From Lactimicrobium massiliense (GTDB lineage: Bacteria > Bacillota_I > Bacilli_A > Erysipelotrichales > Erysipelotrichaceae), in NCBI RefSeq assembly GCF_900343155.1, contig NZ_OUNG01000005.1:205352-269351 (forward strand): 64,000 bases of DNA. The letters are read 5' to 3'. This document shows positions 36,338 to 45,877 of the stretch, piece by piece. The position numbers were made by a program, and so were the translations under genes. The notes beneath the pieces are model-generated. The model was not told the DNA's origin. It worked only from the letters and a program-made list of their open reading frames with translations, and ran no database searches. Each line of letters opens with the position of its first letter. Within the stretch, counting starts at the first letter, position 1.

Positions 36338-38553
36338 GCCTCTTCACCTGTCTTCTTTGTCCGGGAAGATGTCTTTCTGGCTGTTGTGTTCCTTGCAGCT
36401 GTCTTTCTGGCAGCGGTCTTCCTGACTGCCGTCTTTTTAGCCGATGTTTTCTTAGCGGTTGTTTTGCGCGCCGTCTTTCTGACGGTTGTCTTCTTTGCAG
36501 GTTTCGTACTGTCTTCTTCTTTGCCATCTCCCTGCTTCATGGCAGCCTTTTCTGCCTTGGAGTACACGCGCTCTCCCTGCATGTTTTCCATGTAGTGGCA
36601 CTTAGGATAGTTGGCACAGCCGATAAAGTAGGAACCATACCGGTTTTTTCGCTTGACCAGCTGACCGCCGCAGTCCGGGCAGGTACGGCCGATCGGCTCT
36701 GGCTTTTCTTTGTCTGTTTCGATCTGTCTGGTATAGCGGCAGGTCGGGAAATTAGAGCAGGAAATGAACTTGCCATAGCGGCCGACCCGGTAGACCAGAT
36801 CACCGCCGCATACCGGGCATTTCTCGCCTGTTTTTTCCGGCTGGATCTTCTCCATGCCTTCATAGGCCGCATCCAGCAGTGGTTCAAACTTCTGCCAGAA
36901 TGCCGTCAGCGTATCCAGTTCTCTGGCTTCACCATCCGCAATTTCATCGAGCTTTGTTTCCATCTGTGCAGTGTATTTGACATTGATGATGCTGGCAAAG
37001 TATTCATCCAGCTTTTCGGTTGTCAGAATACCCTGATCCGTCGGGAAGAATACTCTGGTTCTGCTTTTAGGAGACGTACGTTCCAGCGTGACATAGCCTC
37101 TTGCCTGGATGGTATCAATGATCATGGCATACGTACTTGGACGGCCGATACCTTCCTCTTCCATTGCCTTGATCAGCTTTGCTTCGGTGTATCTTGCCGG
37201 CGGTTCGGTGAAGTGCTGGTTTTTCTGCAGGGATGCAGCCGGCATCTTTTCACCCTGTTCCAATACCGGCAGCAGCACATCCTTGCTGGCATCATAGTCT
37301 TTGTAGACCTTCAGGAAGCCGTCAAAGGCAAGTTTGGAGCCGCTGGCTGTAAAGTCATGGCCATTCTGGCTCAGTACAACTGTCATCGCATCAAAGCGTG
37401 CCGGTGCCATCAAAGAAGCCAGCGCACGGGCATAGATCATGTGATACAGCTTGTACTGTTCACTGGTCAGATATGGCTTAATCTTCTCAGGTGTGTTTTC
37501 GATGTTGGTCGGACGGATTGCTTCATGAGCATCCTGGGCATTGGCATCATTGTGAGCATGGTAGCTGCCAAGATATTCTTTGCCAAATTCCTGTTCAATC
37601 TTTTTGCGGCCGGCATTGATGTACAGATCCGAAAGTCTGGTACTGTCGGTACGCATATAGGTGATCAGACCTTCCTGGCCTGAACCGATATCGATGCCTT
37701 CGTATAAACGCTGGGCAATGGACATGGTGCGTTTGGCCGCAAAACCAAGCTTGGTGGAAGCTTCCTGCTGCAATGTGGATGTAATGAACGGCAGCGGCTG
37801 GCGGCGGGAGCGCACTGAGGTCTTGATCGATGTGATCTCAAACTCACCCTGGCATGCCTGGAATGCTTTTTCAGCTTCTTCTGCATTGTGCAGCTGTGCC
37901 TTTTCTGCATTGATTTTACTCAGGGCTGCTGTAAATCCAGTGCCATCCTTGCGGAAGATGGCATCCAGCGTCCAGTATTCCTGGGGCTTGAATGCCTTGA
38001 TTTCTTTTTCACGCTCTACAATCAGCTTCAAGGCAACCGACTGTACACGGCCGGCAGACTTGGACTTGATCTTGTTTTTCAGCAGTTTGGAAAGCTTGAA
38101 ACCAATGATGCGGTCCAGGATTCTTCTGGTTTCCTGAGAATGGACAAGATCCATATCAATCTGACGGGGCTGTGAGAATGCCTGCTTGACTGCATTCTTT
38201 GTGATTTCATGAAAGGTGACACGGTCCGTAGCATCCTCGGGCAGATCCAGCACCTGGGCCAGATGCCAGGAAATGGCTTCTCCTTCACGATCCGGGTCGG
38301 TTGCCAGATAGACATTCTGTGCTTTGGACGCATCATCCTTCAGCTCTTTGACAACATCTTTTTTGTCTTTTGAGATTTCATATACGGGCGTAAACCCATT
38401 GTCAATGTCTACGCCAAGGCCATCTTTACCTTTGATGGCTAGATCGCGGATATGTCCTTTGCTGGAGACGACCGTATAATCCGGTCCCAGATATTTTCCA
38501 ATCGTTTTCGATTTTGATGGAGACTCTACAATGACTAAATTCTTCATTTGCAT
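36334..38553 (-). CDS. topA: DNA topoisomerase I
   Basis: Type IA enzyme that relaxes negative supercoils. It has 739 aa. The TOPRIM domain starts [18 protein letters not shown] and has [15 protein letters not shown]; the active Tyr lies in [13 protein letters not shown]. Two four-Cys zinc fingers (CPVCGGDLV ... CSNFPTC and CPDCGGQLV ... CANYPKC) are followed by a tail of about 50 residues made of Lys-Lys-Thr-Ala/Arg repeats, probably a nonspecific DNA-binding tail. The start may be 38553 or the ATG two codons later. Confidence 0.97.
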   Translation of the reverse strand: MQMKNLVIVESPSKSKTIGKYLGPDYTVVSSKGHIRDLAIKGKDGLGVDIDNGFTPVYEISKDKKDVVKELKDDASKAQNVYLATDPDREGEAISWHLAQVLDLPEDATDRVTFHEITKNAVKQAFSQPRQIDMDLVHSQETRRILDRIIGFKLSKLLKNKIKSKSAGRVQSVALKLIVEREKEIKAFKPQEYWTLDAIFRKDGTGFTAALSKINAEKAQLHNAEEAEKAFQACQGEFEITSIKTSVRSRRQPLPFITSTLQQEASTKLGFAAKRTMSIAQRLYEGIDIGSGQEGLITYMRTDSTRLSDLYINAGRKKIEQEFGKEYLGSYHAHNDANAQDAHEAIRPTNIENTPEKIKPYLTSEQYKLYHMIYARALASLMAPARFDAMTVVLSQNGHDFTASGSKLAFDGFLKVYKDYDASKDVLLPVLEQGEKMPAASLQKNQHFTEPPARYTEAKLIKAMEEEGIGRPSTYAMIIDTIQARGYVTLERTSPKSRTRVFFPTDQGILTTEKLDEYFASIINVKYTAQMETKLDEIADGEARELDTLTAFWQKFEPLLDAAYEGMEKIQPEKTGEKCPVCGGDLVYRVGRYGKFISCSNFPTCRYTRQIETDKEKPEPIGRTCPDCGGQLVKRKNRYGSYFIGCANYPKCHYMENMQGERVYSKAEKAAMKQGDGKEEDSTKPAKKTTVRKTARKTTAKKTSAKKTAVRKTAARKTAARNTTARKTSSRTKKTGEEA

Positions 38554-38595
38554 TTTTCCCTTTGATTTCGCATAAAATTTGTAACAAGGCTTACC

Positions 38596-39372
38596 TTACA
38601 CGAAACGTTTTGCATTTTCAACCGGTTTTGTTTGTTCAATCTCCTGCAGCTGATCCAGATCGTACAGGATTCTTGCCCCGTCATCAATCAGAGCATTGCA
38701 GCCAAATCCTTCCTCCTGCTGAAAAGGATGCGGCACACACCAGATTTCTTTTCCCAGCTGCAGTGCTTCCCTTACTGTATGCATCGTACCGCTGTGCACG
38801 CTTGCCTGTACGACAATCACGGCCTCTGACAATGCCGCCAGAATACGGTTGCGCCAGGGAAAGCTGTATTTGCGCACTGGTGTGCCTCTGGGAAATTCTG
38901 ACAGGATCAGTCCTTGCTGCTTCATTGCTGCATAAAGATCCTGGTTCACCATGGGATATACCGTATCCAGGCCATGGGCAATGACACCGATGGTTGGTTT
39001 CTGATGGACAAGTGCAGTGCGGTGGCAGATGCCGTCAACACCTTTGGCAAGACCGCTGACGATCACAAACTGTCTGCACAGCCGGGACGTGATGGCAATG
39101 GCAGCCTGGGCTCCCTGCACACTGGGTTTTCTTGTGCCGACCAGCGTGATCATCCGTTTCTGCAGAAGCGTGATATCCCCCTCATAGAACAATACCCATG
39201 GCGCATACTGCAGCTGCTTCAGCTGAGGTGGGTATTCTTTGTCCAGAATGGTGATAAAAGGATCCGCCGGTGTTTCATCTGTGTCTATGTTATGCATCCA
39301 TGCATGCTGGATCTGCTTCCAGTCACCCTGGAAGCGGCAGGCATAGCCTGCCAGTCTTTCTCGATCATTCAT
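38596..39372 (-). CDS. dprA: DNA processing protein DprA/Smf
   Basis: Rossmann-like single-strand DNA binder that loads RecA during transformation. It has 258 aa, short for the family, lacking the C-terminal winged helix. Seen: ITLVGTRKPSVQGAQAA, VSGLAKGVDGICHRTAL, GVIAHGLDTVYP and RNRILAALSEAVIVVQASVHSGTMHTVREAL. GGAGGA precedes ATG 39372; a long frame upstream is unsupported. Other competence genes are not visible here. Confidence 0.93.
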   Translation of the reverse strand: MNDRERLAGYACRFQGDWKQIQHAWMHNIDTDETPADPFITILDKEYPPQLKQLQYAPWVLFYEGDITLLQKRMITLVGTRKPSVQGAQAAIAITSRLCRQFVIVSGLAKGVDGICHRTALVHQKPTIGVIAHGLDTVYPMVNQDLYAAMKQQGLILSEFPRGTPVRKYSFPWRNRILAALSEAVIVVQASVHSGTMHTVREALQLGKEIWCVPHPFQQEEGFGCNALIDDGARILYDLDQLQEIEQTKPVENAKRFV

Positions 39373-39401
39373 GTTTGTGTCCTCCAGCATCTTATGGCCG
39401 C

Positions 39402-39436
39402 AAAAAAAGCTGAATCCCTTAAAAAAGATCCAGCTT
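39402..39436 (-). terminator. Terminator of the rplS-lepB-rbgA-rnhB operon
   Basis: On the minus strand AAGCTGGA pairs with TTCAGCTT and seven T follow. The first arm lies inside the last codons of rnhB. Confidence 0.7.
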
Positions 39437-40042
39437 TGTCTGATGATACATGACGGGTGCGAAGCTGCGCCTGTGAATCGGCGTGATGCCAAGCTTTTCA
39501 ATGGCAGCCAGATGTTCTTTGGTGCCATAGCCTTTGTTGCGGGCAAAGCCATAGCCGGGATAGATGGCATCATATGCCTTCATGATCCTGTCTCTTGTGA
39601 CCTTGGCAAGAATGGAAGCAGCCGCAATGGAGATGCTTTTCTGGTCTCCCTTGATCAGGTCGATTGTTTTCTGATCCAGATCCGGCAGCGGCATCGCATC
39701 GCTCAGAATCACATCTGCTTTGGCTGCCCGTGCAATTTCTTCCATGGCAAGCTGATCTGCGCGGTAAATGTTGTAATGGTCAATATCCGCTTCCCTGACT
39801 TCGATCACCATTGCCCACAGTGCATCTTCCAGAATTGTGTCATATAACGCTTCACGCTTCTTTTCGCTTAATGCCTTGGAGTCATAAATTTCCGGATTTT
39901 CATAGCCAATGGGAAATATAACACCGGCTACGCTCAAGGGACCGGCCAGGGGTCCCCTGCCTGCTTCATCCATGCCAAGCACATTTCTGCCAGCTGCCCA
40001 GGCTTCATGTTCATATGTATTGGGACAGATTTTCTTTGGCAT
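39419..40042 (-). CDS. rnhB: Ribonuclease HII
   Basis: Cuts RNA in RNA-DNA hybrids and removes single ribonucleotides from DNA. It has 207 aa. Catalytic segment VLGMDEAGRGPLAGPLSVAGV (Asp, Glu) and further acidic residues in DVILSDAMPLPD; AAASILAKVTRDRIM is the conserved RNase HII helix. It touches rbgA by one base. Confidence 0.96.
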   Translation of the reverse strand: MPKKICPNTYEHEAWAAGRNVLGMDEAGRGPLAGPLSVAGVIFPIGYENPEIYDSKALSEKKREALYDTILEDALWAMVIEVREADIDHYNIYRADQLAMEEIARAAKADVILSDAMPLPDLDQKTIDLIKGDQKSISIAAASILAKVTRDRIMKAYDAIYPGYGFARNKGYGTKEHLAAIEKLGITPIHRRSFAPVMYHQTKLDLF

Positions 40043-40887
40043 CAGGAAGGCCTTTCCAGCGTCAATGGACCATACTTGCCGCGGCGGAATTCATGCAGGA
40101 AGACAGAGGCAGCGCGTTTGGTGTCCGGCTCTCCTTCGCATAGCAGCAGGTGCCGTTCATTGGCAATGGCTTTGAGCATGCCGTTGGGATTGACATGTCC
40201 GGTATGAAATTCATTTTCCAGAATGCCAGGATAGAGATCCTGAATGGCATGGATGGTATCCATGGCAATGGCTTTCAGATCCAGGATTGTTTCGTTGATA
40301 GCACCGCATGCAGCTAACAGGGATCCGGTTCTGTCATCTTCAAACTTCGGCCAGAGAACGCCTGGTGTATCGAGCAGATCGACGCTTTTATCGGCATGGA
40401 TCCATGTTAATGATCTGGTGACACCTGGCTTATCAGCGGCTGCGACCGTGTTTTTGCCGGCAATGCGGTTGATCAGTGTGCTTTTGCCAACATTGGGAAT
40501 GCCGGCGGCCATGGCTCTGGCAGCCCGTGGACGAATGCCTTTGGCAATCTGCTTTTCATGGATCGGGCGCATCAATGTACTGCATGCCTGAATGACTTTC
40601 CGGCCGGCATGGGCATCATGGGAAAGATCCAAAGCAATGGCCATCTGGTTTTCTTTCTGGAACGCCTGCAGCCATTGTTTTGTAATTTCGGGATCCGCAA
40701 TATCGCTTTTGGCAAGGACGATCAGCCTGGGCTTGTTTGGTGCCATTTCTTTCAGCAGCGGATTGGCAGAGGCATTGGGAATACGTGCATCCCGTACCTC
40801 AATGATCATATCCACTGCTTTCAGGCGTTCATTCATCTGCCTTCTGGCTTTTTCCATGTGACCGGGATACCACTGTACCTTTACCAT
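40042..40887 (-). CDS. rbgA: Ribosome biogenesis GTPase RbgA (YlqF)
   Basis: Circularly permuted GTPase that completes 50S subunit assembly. It has 281 aa. Motif order is G4 (VLAKSDIAD), then G1 (GIPNVGKSTLINRIAGKN), then G3 (DLLDTPGVLWP), as expected for the permuted fold. QWYPGHMEKARRQM is the N-terminal signature with the catalytic His. It overlaps lepB by seven bases. Confidence 0.96.
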   Translation of the reverse strand: MVKVQWYPGHMEKARRQMNERLKAVDMIIEVRDARIPNASANPLLKEMAPNKPRLIVLAKSDIADPEITKQWLQAFQKENQMAIALDLSHDAHAGRKVIQACSTLMRPIHEKQIAKGIRPRAARAMAAGIPNVGKSTLINRIAGKNTVAAADKPGVTRSLTWIHADKSVDLLDTPGVLWPKFEDDRTGSLLAACGAINETILDLKAIAMDTIHAIQDLYPGILENEFHTGHVNPNGMLKAIANERHLLLCEGEPDTKRAASVFLHEFRRGKYGPLTLERPS

Positions 40888-41477
40888 GTATGGACCCCCA
40901 TCTTCTTCAAAGGCCAGAATACTAGGATGCCTTTGGCAACAATATCCGATTTCTTGAATGGCCCATAATAGCGGGAATCGGTACTGTGCGGCCGGTTGTC
41001 GCCAAGGCAGTAGTATTCATCATCACCAAGCGTGATTTCTTCAACATCGCTCATGAAGGAATCACCATATTGTGCCACATAGGCTTGATCGAGAAACGGC
41101 TCATCGACTGCCTCGCCATTGATATACAGCTGGCCATCCTTGCAGTTGACTGTCTCGCCAGGCAGGCCAATGACGCGCTTGACCAGATATTCCTTCTTTT
41201 CTTCCAGGTAGATGATGACGACATCGAAACGCTTGATATGGCCCATCTTTGTGCCGATCACATTGGAAAAGCCAAGCTCGCCATTCTGCAGGGTTGGATA
41301 CATGGAGCTGCCGATGACCTGCACCGGGCGGGCAATGACTTTGACAATGAACAGCACGATCAGTACAGAGATCAGAAGATCCTTGAGAAAGCCTGCCAGA
41401 TCCGCACCGAACGATATCTTTTCTTCTTTTTCGTCGTTGTTGTTTTTCTTGTTTTCTTCACTCATAACGGTTTTCAT
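40881..41477 (-). CDS. lepB: Signal peptidase I
   Basis: Membrane serine protease that removes signal peptides. It has about 194-198 aa; starts at 41477 (MKTVMSEEN) or 41465 (MSEEN) are possible, neither with a strong Shine-Dalgarno site. A charged Asn/Lys/Glu-rich N terminus is followed by one membrane helix. Catalytic Ser lies in VIGSSMYPTL and Lys in EYLVKRVIGLPGETV; GDNRPHSTDSRYYGP is the last conserved box. It lies just after the rplS terminator, so expression depends on read-through or a weak promoter in between. Confidence 0.94.
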   Translation of the reverse strand: MKTVMSEENKKNNNDEKEEKISFGADLAGFLKDLLISVLIVLFIVKVIARPVQVIGSSMYPTLQNGELGFSNVIGTKMGHIKRFDVVIIYLEEKKEYLVKRVIGLPGETVNCKDGQLYINGEAVDEPFLDQAYVAQYGDSFMSDVEEITLGDDEYYCLGDNRPHSTDSRYYGPFKKSDIVAKGILVFWPLKKMGVHTW

Positions 41478-41497
41478 TCTATCACGCAGAAATGCGT

Positions 41498-41527
41498 AAA
41501 AAAAGCCATCTCGATGACGAGACGGCT
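41498..41527 (-). terminator. Terminator after rplS
   Basis: On the minus strand AGCCGTCTCG / CGAGATGGCT with a four-base loop is followed by seven T. Probably leaky, because lepB follows with no obvious promoter. Confidence 0.85.
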
Positions 41528-41558
41528 GTTTGTCTGGCAATCACCAGCAGGAAGAAAC

Positions 41559-41906
41559 TTAGCGGTCTTCCTTGATACGGGCATTCTTTGCGGACAGACC
41601 CTTGAGGTATGTCAGCTTAGCTCTTCTGACCTTACCCTTGCGGACAACAGTTACCTTGTCAATGATCGGGCTGTTGACCGGGAAGGTTCTCTGCACGCCG
41701 ATGCCGCTGGACATCTTGCGGACAGTGAAGGTAGCACCGATGCCGCCGTTGTTCTTGTCAACAACAACACCCTCATATGCCTGAATTCTGGTCTTCTGAC
41801 CTTCTCTGATACGTACGTCAACTCTGACTGTATCACCGACTTTGAATGCCGGGATATCTGTACGAATCTGATTCTGTGTGATTTTGTTTACCAAACTGAG
41901 ATCCAT
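41559..41906 (-). CDS. rplS: 50S ribosomal protein L19
   Basis: 115 aa. Standard L19 sequence ([57 protein letters not shown]). ATG 41906 follows TGGAGGAG; the upstream frame to 42104 is leader. The 120-base leader lies where Bacillota carry an L19 leader RNA, but I could not confirm its fold. Confidence 0.97.
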   Translation of the reverse strand: MDLSLVNKITQNQIRTDIPAFKVGDTVRVDVRIREGQKTRIQAYEGVVVDKNNGGIGATFTVRKMSSGIGVQRTFPVNSPIIDKVTVVRKGKVRRAKLTYLKGLSAKNARIKEDR

Positions 41907-42030
41907 GATATTCTCCTCCATATATCGAATGATCATCTGCTCATAGTCAAATAACTGCGGCCAGCGGAACAGCTGATGCGCATATACATACGCGTTCAAG
42001 ATATTACCATGAATAACGCAGTCTTTGCAA

Positions 42031-42828
42031 TCATTTTCTGCAGATCCAGCCAAAGTGAAGGCAGGCTTTTTCAATACCGTCATCCACATTGGCAGCAGTA
42101 ACATAATCCGCCCGCTCCTTCAGAGCATCCGCCCCGTTTCCCATGGCAATCGAAAACCAGAGCGGATCAAACATCACAAGATCATTCTTGCCATCGCCAA
42201 AGACGACAACATCCTTTGGATCATGGTGCAGCGCATCCATCATTTCCAGGATACCCTTCTTTTTCTCATCGTACTGGAACACGATATAGCCCGGTCCCAT
42301 ACGCAGCCATCCGGCCTGTTCAATCCAGGGATTTGCTTTTTCCTGTGAGGGTGTTATGGCAAGATAAATCTTATAGATCGGCAGTGATGCAAGATTCAGC
42401 TTTTCATCCAGAATGTATGTTGTCAGCTCTGTGCGCAGGCCGGCCTGTTCCAGGAACTTCATATCTTTCATGATGACCTTGTCAGAGTCATCATACATAA
42501 CCAGCCATCCCATTCCTGCTGCATCAGCATGATGCAGCAAAGACACAGCCATCTCATGATCCAGCGTATGATTGGCAATGATGCGGTCATTGATGACAAG
42601 ACATCCACCGCCGGCACAGACAAGGGAATGAATGTCGATGCTGTTGGTAAAGGATACAGCTTTGTAATGGGCACGTCCGGTCGCAATAGCCACAAAATGG
42701 CCATTGTCTTCCAGCTCATGCAGGGTTCTTTGGGCACTTGGCACAATGCGATGGTCCGCATCATTGGTCAATGTGCCATCAATATCAAAGAAGAAGTATT
42801 TGCGTCCAGGCACTGGCATTCTAGGCAT
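42031..42828 (-). CDS. Cof-type HAD hydrolase (subfamily IIB)
   Basis: 265 aa. Motif [11 protein letters not shown], motif II IATGRAH, Lys of motif III in [15 protein letters not shown], motif [15 protein letters not shown], with the C2B cap between. By family it is a sugar-phosphate, FMN or other small phosphate-ester phosphatase. It overlaps the ComB-like gene by eight bases, so the two probably act together, but the shared substrate is unknown. Confidence 0.9.
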   Translation of the reverse strand: MPRMPVPGRKYFFFDIDGTLTNDADHRIVPSAQRTLHELEDNGHFVAIATGRAHYKAVSFTNSIDIHSLVCAGGGCLVINDRIIANHTLDHEMAVSLLHHADAAGMGWLVMYDDSDKVIMKDMKFLEQAGLRTELTTYILDEKLNLASLPIYKIYLAITPSQEKANPWIEQAGWLRMGPGYIVFQYDEKKKGILEMMDALHHDPKDVVVFGDGKNDLVMFDPLWFSIAMGNGADALKERADYVTAANVDDGIEKACLHFGWICRK

Positions 42829-43513
42829 CGATCTTCACCATCTGGATCCCTTTCTGTGTATGCTGTGCCTGAATGACAAAGTTCATGCAGTCACGCTTTG
42901 TGCACAGGCCGAAGTCTGCCTGCGGAAAGACATTCTGCTGGGCAGGATCAAAGAATTTCTTTCCTTCCTGATCGCGCAGTGCATCAATGCGCTCGTCAAT
43001 GTCCGCCAGTGGTTTTGCCTGCAGAAGACTTCTGATGTATTCCGCACACAATACATCTTCTTCTGTATCCCGCTTAGCCTCCAGGCCCATGCAGACAAGG
43101 CTGACATGGTCAGGATTTTTCTTCTTCAGATAGCGGGCAATGGCAGCGGCATTGACCAGAGCACCGCTGATCACCTCGTCCGCATGGGATGCAGCCAGAA
43201 GTCCCTGTACGCCGGCACTGGTTGTATGAATCACTGTTTTGCCTTGGACATCCAGATGCATGATGGCACTTGGTGAGTTGCCGACATCAAAGCCCTGAAC
43301 TTTGGCACCATGCCGCTCTCCTGCCAGCAGATATTCCGGATGCTCTTTTTTCAGATCCAGTGCTTCCTGAACCGTCTGTACCGGCAGGATCAATGCGGCC
43401 CCGCGCTGGTACAGATATGCCTCCAGGGAAAAGGCACGGAAGACATCAATCACGACTGCTGTACCAGTGGCTTTTTCAGCCCCATCCAGCAGATGCAGAA
43501 TCTCAATTTCCAT
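42821..43513 (-). CDS. 2-phosphosulfolactate phosphatase-family protein (ComB-like)
   Basis: 230 aa. The sequence VIDVFRAFSLEAYL, YLLAGERHGAKVQGFDVGNSPSAI and TTSAGVQGLLAA matches the ComB fold known from coenzyme M synthesis. Bacillota do not make coenzyme M, so the real substrate here is unknown; the family also occurs in sulfolactate-related metabolism. It is followed by the Cof-type phosphatase in an overlapping pair. Confidence 0.82.
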   Translation of the reverse strand: MEIEILHLLDGAEKATGTAVVIDVFRAFSLEAYLYQRGAALILPVQTVQEALDLKKEHPEYLLAGERHGAKVQGFDVGNSPSAIMHLDVQGKTVIHTTSAGVQGLLAASHADEVISGALVNAAAIARYLKKKNPDHVSLVCMGLEAKRDTEEDVLCAEYIRSLLQAKPLADIDERIDALRDQEGKKFFDPAQQNVFPQADFGLCTKRDCMNFVIQAQHTQKGIQMVKIDA

Positions 43514-43607
43514 ATCGATCAGTCACTTTCCGGGGCTATTGTAGCAGAATCCAGCATCTTGCTTAAACGCAGTTTTGCATATATTATTGAATGCAAAGGA
43601 GTATCCG

Positions 43608-44093
43608 ATGGCTGAAGAACAGATTTACTATCCTTTTGATTACCGCCACCATATGGTCTATACGGTTGCACTGTATGGTGCCAATGCGCCGTATGTCATC
43701 AAGGGAACACTGGTATTGCGGACATATTATACAGACAGCAGCAAGACCAAAGTGGACGTTGCCCATACATCTGACTATGTCATGGATACGGTCTTCTATG
43801 AGTCCAACAAAGTCATCCGGGAACAGCTGGATGACGGCTACAATGGCAGAAGAGAACTGGTTGAGTTATCAATGCCTGATCTAGGCCGTGAGTATCGGAT
43901 TGTCTACAATGCAGCGGAAGTACCTTCTCCCCGCTATGATGATGCGATTCTGGTGCTGAATTACCGGGATCCTTCTGCCCGCGGGGTTGCGATCATTCTC
44001 AAGCGGGATGCTGAAAATGGCATTCAGTGGCTGGAGGAAAGTGAGGCACGCACGATTGCCCGCAAGCTGAAAAACATGATGCAGATCCAGTAA
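43608..44093 (+). CDS. Uncharacterised 161-residue protein
   Basis: Not recognised. ATG 43608 has AAAGGAG upstream. The protein is soluble, rich in Tyr and charged residues, with a beta-rich first two thirds (VYTVALYGANAPYVIKGTLVLRTYY) and a helical end. No signal peptide, no catalytic motif seen. It is monocistronic, with a terminator right after its stop and its own AT-rich promoter region. Confidence 0.75.
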   Translation: MAEEQIYYPFDYRHHMVYTVALYGANAPYVIKGTLVLRTYYTDSSKTKVDVAHTSDYVMDTVFYESNKVIREQLDDGYNGRRELVELSMPDLGREYRIVYNAAEVPSPRYDDAILVLNYRDPSARGVAIILKRDAENGIQWLEESEARTIARKLKNMMQIQ

Positions 44094-44096
44094 CAG

Positions 44097-44120
44097 ATCA
44101 CCGCAAGGTGATTTTTCTTT
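44097..44120 (+). terminator. Terminator of the 161-residue protein gene
   Basis: ATCACC / GGTGAT with loop GCAA (a GNRA tetraloop) is followed by five T. Confidence 0.8.
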
Positions 44121-44125
44121 TGCAT

Positions 44126-44160
44126 AAAAAATATGCCTGACGGCTTTCCATCAGGCATAT
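44126..44160 (-). terminator. Terminator of pdp
   Basis: On the minus strand ATATGCCTGA / TCAGGCATAT, a perfect ten-base stem, is followed by six T. Confidence 0.9.
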
Positions 44161-44184
44161 TTCATATCATCTGAATCTAGTTTT

Positions 44185-45504
44185 TCAGTCTGTGAAGACG
44201 CCGTATACCATCTTGAATGGCTCTGGCTTCTGAGGTGCAATGTGAATGGCATCCTGCAGCATTCTTTCAACCTCAGCAAGATTTTTGTCATCATTGACAT
44301 ACAGTGTGCACAGCGTATCACCCTTTTTAACCTGCGCACCGCATCTGACTTTCATGACAAGGCCAACAGCCGGATCAATGATATCGTCCTTCTTGGCTCT
44401 GCCGGCACCAAGCATCTGAGCAGCCGTGCCGATCTCTTCGGCCTGCATGCCATGGATGTAGCCATCCCTGCTTGCTTTGACATCCACCTTCTGCTTTACG
44501 GCAACAAGTTTCTTCATGCCTTCTACCGTCAGATAAGAGGCATCGCCGCCTTCCAGAGTGATCATCCCCTGCAGTTTCTTCAGGCCGCTGCCATCGGCAA
44601 TGGCTGCCTTGAGTTTGTTTCTGGCATCTTCTTCACTGTCAGCAAGCTTGCCCATCATTAACATCTGTACACCAAGCAGAATGCACACCTCATACAAAGG
44701 ATCTGTTTCCGGAATCTGCCCGCTGAGCAGTTGTACGGCTTCCTGTACCTCAAGGGCATTGCCTACGGCATTGCCAAGCGGCTGGTCCATATCTGTCACA
44801 AGGGCTCTGACCTGTCTGTGCAGCAAAGCGCCGATATTAACCATGGTTTTTGCCAGGCGGAACGCTTCTTCCTTGGTGCGCATGAAGGCACCGCTGCCTG
44901 TCTTGACATCCAGGACAATGGCATCGGCACCGCTGGCCAGTTTCTTTGACATGATGGAGCTGGCAATCAGCGGAATGGAACGTACAGTTGCAGTGACATC
45001 ACGCAGGGCATACATTTTCTTGTCTGCCGGTACCAGGTTGCCGGTCTGGCCGACCACGGCCACACCGTTCTTGCGGACAATGTCCTTGAATGTTTCCAGA
45101 GGCTGTTCAATGCAGGTGCCCGGGATGCTTTCCAGCTTATCCAGCGTGCCGCCGGTATGGCCAAGGCCCCTGCCGCTCATCTTGGCAACGGTACCGCCGC
45201 AGGCAGCGACCAATGGTGCAACAACCAGTGTGGTTGTATCACCGACGCCGCCGGTGGAATGCTTGTCCAGCTTGATGCCAGGCAGATCGGAAAGATCTAC
45301 CACATCGCCGCTGTGCATCATGGCCATCGTCAGATCCGCAATTTCCTGATCGGTCATATCTTTCTGCAAAATGGCCATCATCATGGCGCTCATCTGATAG
45401 TCAGGAATATCTCCTGCCACAAAGCCATTGACCATATCCGTAATTTCTTCTTTGGACAGGATACCCCCATCAGCTTTCTTCTCGATTAAATCTACAAATC
45501 TCAT
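44185..45504 (-). CDS. pdp: Pyrimidine-nucleoside phosphorylase
   Basis: Phosphorolysis of uridine, thymidine and deoxyuridine. It has 439 aa. MRFVDLIEKKADGGILSKEEI at the start, the phosphate-binding signature IKLDKHSTGGVGDTTTL, and KMSGRGLGHTGGTLDKLES. The C-terminal domain contains RAKKDDIIDPAVGLVM. It differs from strict thymidine phosphorylase only by residues I cannot judge by eye. It is monocistronic or leads a pair with the small gene upstream. Confidence 0.95.
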   Translation of the reverse strand: MRFVDLIEKKADGGILSKEEITDMVNGFVAGDIPDYQMSAMMMAILQKDMTDQEIADLTMAMMHSGDVVDLSDLPGIKLDKHSTGGVGDTTTLVVAPLVAACGGTVAKMSGRGLGHTGGTLDKLESIPGTCIEQPLETFKDIVRKNGVAVVGQTGNLVPADKKMYALRDVTATVRSIPLIASSIMSKKLASGADAIVLDVKTGSGAFMRTKEEAFRLAKTMVNIGALLHRQVRALVTDMDQPLGNAVGNALEVQEAVQLLSGQIPETDPLYEVCILLGVQMLMMGKLADSEEDARNKLKAAIADGSGLKKLQGMITLEGGDASYLTVEGMKKLVAVKQKVDVKASRDGYIHGMQAEEIGTAAQMLGAGRAKKDDIIDPAVGLVMKVRCGAQVKKGDTLCTLYVNDDKNLAEVERMLQDAIHIAPQKPEPFKMVYGVFTD

Positions 45505-45537
45505 ATTATAGTCTCCTTATCTAAAACGCTTCTTATA

Positions 45538-45798
45538 TTATAAGCGCTTTCTTTGCACAGGAGACATGCTTTCTGTCTGCAGATACTGTCCAAGTGCTTC
45601 TTTTGCCATACAGAGTGCAACCTGTGTATACAGCACACGAATCTGCCTTGGATCCCGCTGCAGCAAGGCGGCACACTCCACAGCCGGCACATCCAGAATG
45701 CAGCAGTTGGCAAACGTCTGCCACTCCTCCTCATTCAGATCACTCTGTGCTGCCATGGCATGGCACGCATCCAGAAGAATTTCGTTACGTTTCATCAT
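45538..45798 (-). CDS. Uncharacterised small protein (86 aa)
   Basis: Not recognised. Start chosen at ATG 45798, right after AGGAGGAGGTGG. It is helical, with three or four Cys (DACHAM, NCCILDV, VECAAL), and could be a metal- or DNA-binding helical protein (LNEEEWQTFANCC ... VECAALLQRDPRQIRVLY looks like a helix-turn-helix). It lies about 30 bases upstream of pdp on the same strand, so it may be co-transcribed. Confidence 0.6.
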   Translation of the reverse strand: MMKRNEILLDACHAMAAQSDLNEEEWQTFANCCILDVPAVECAALLQRDPRQIRVLYTQVALCMAKEALGQYLQTESMSPVQRKRL

Positions 45799-45831
45799 CC
45801 ACCTCCTCCTGGTAATGATGACAGAACGCAG

Positions 45832-45862
45832 AAAAACAGCTGTACGTGTTCGCGTACAGCTG
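45832..45862 (-). terminator. Terminator of the hemolysin III-family gene
   Basis: On the minus strand CAGCTGTACG / CGTACAGCTG with a six-base loop is followed by five T. Confidence 0.87.
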
Positions 45863-45877
45863 CATGATTTTTCATCA

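Noticed and set aside
41907..42030. L19 leader RNA upstream of rplS
   Set aside because: Position fits, but I could not fold a convincing structure or match it to the known leader by eye, so it is only mentioned under rplS.
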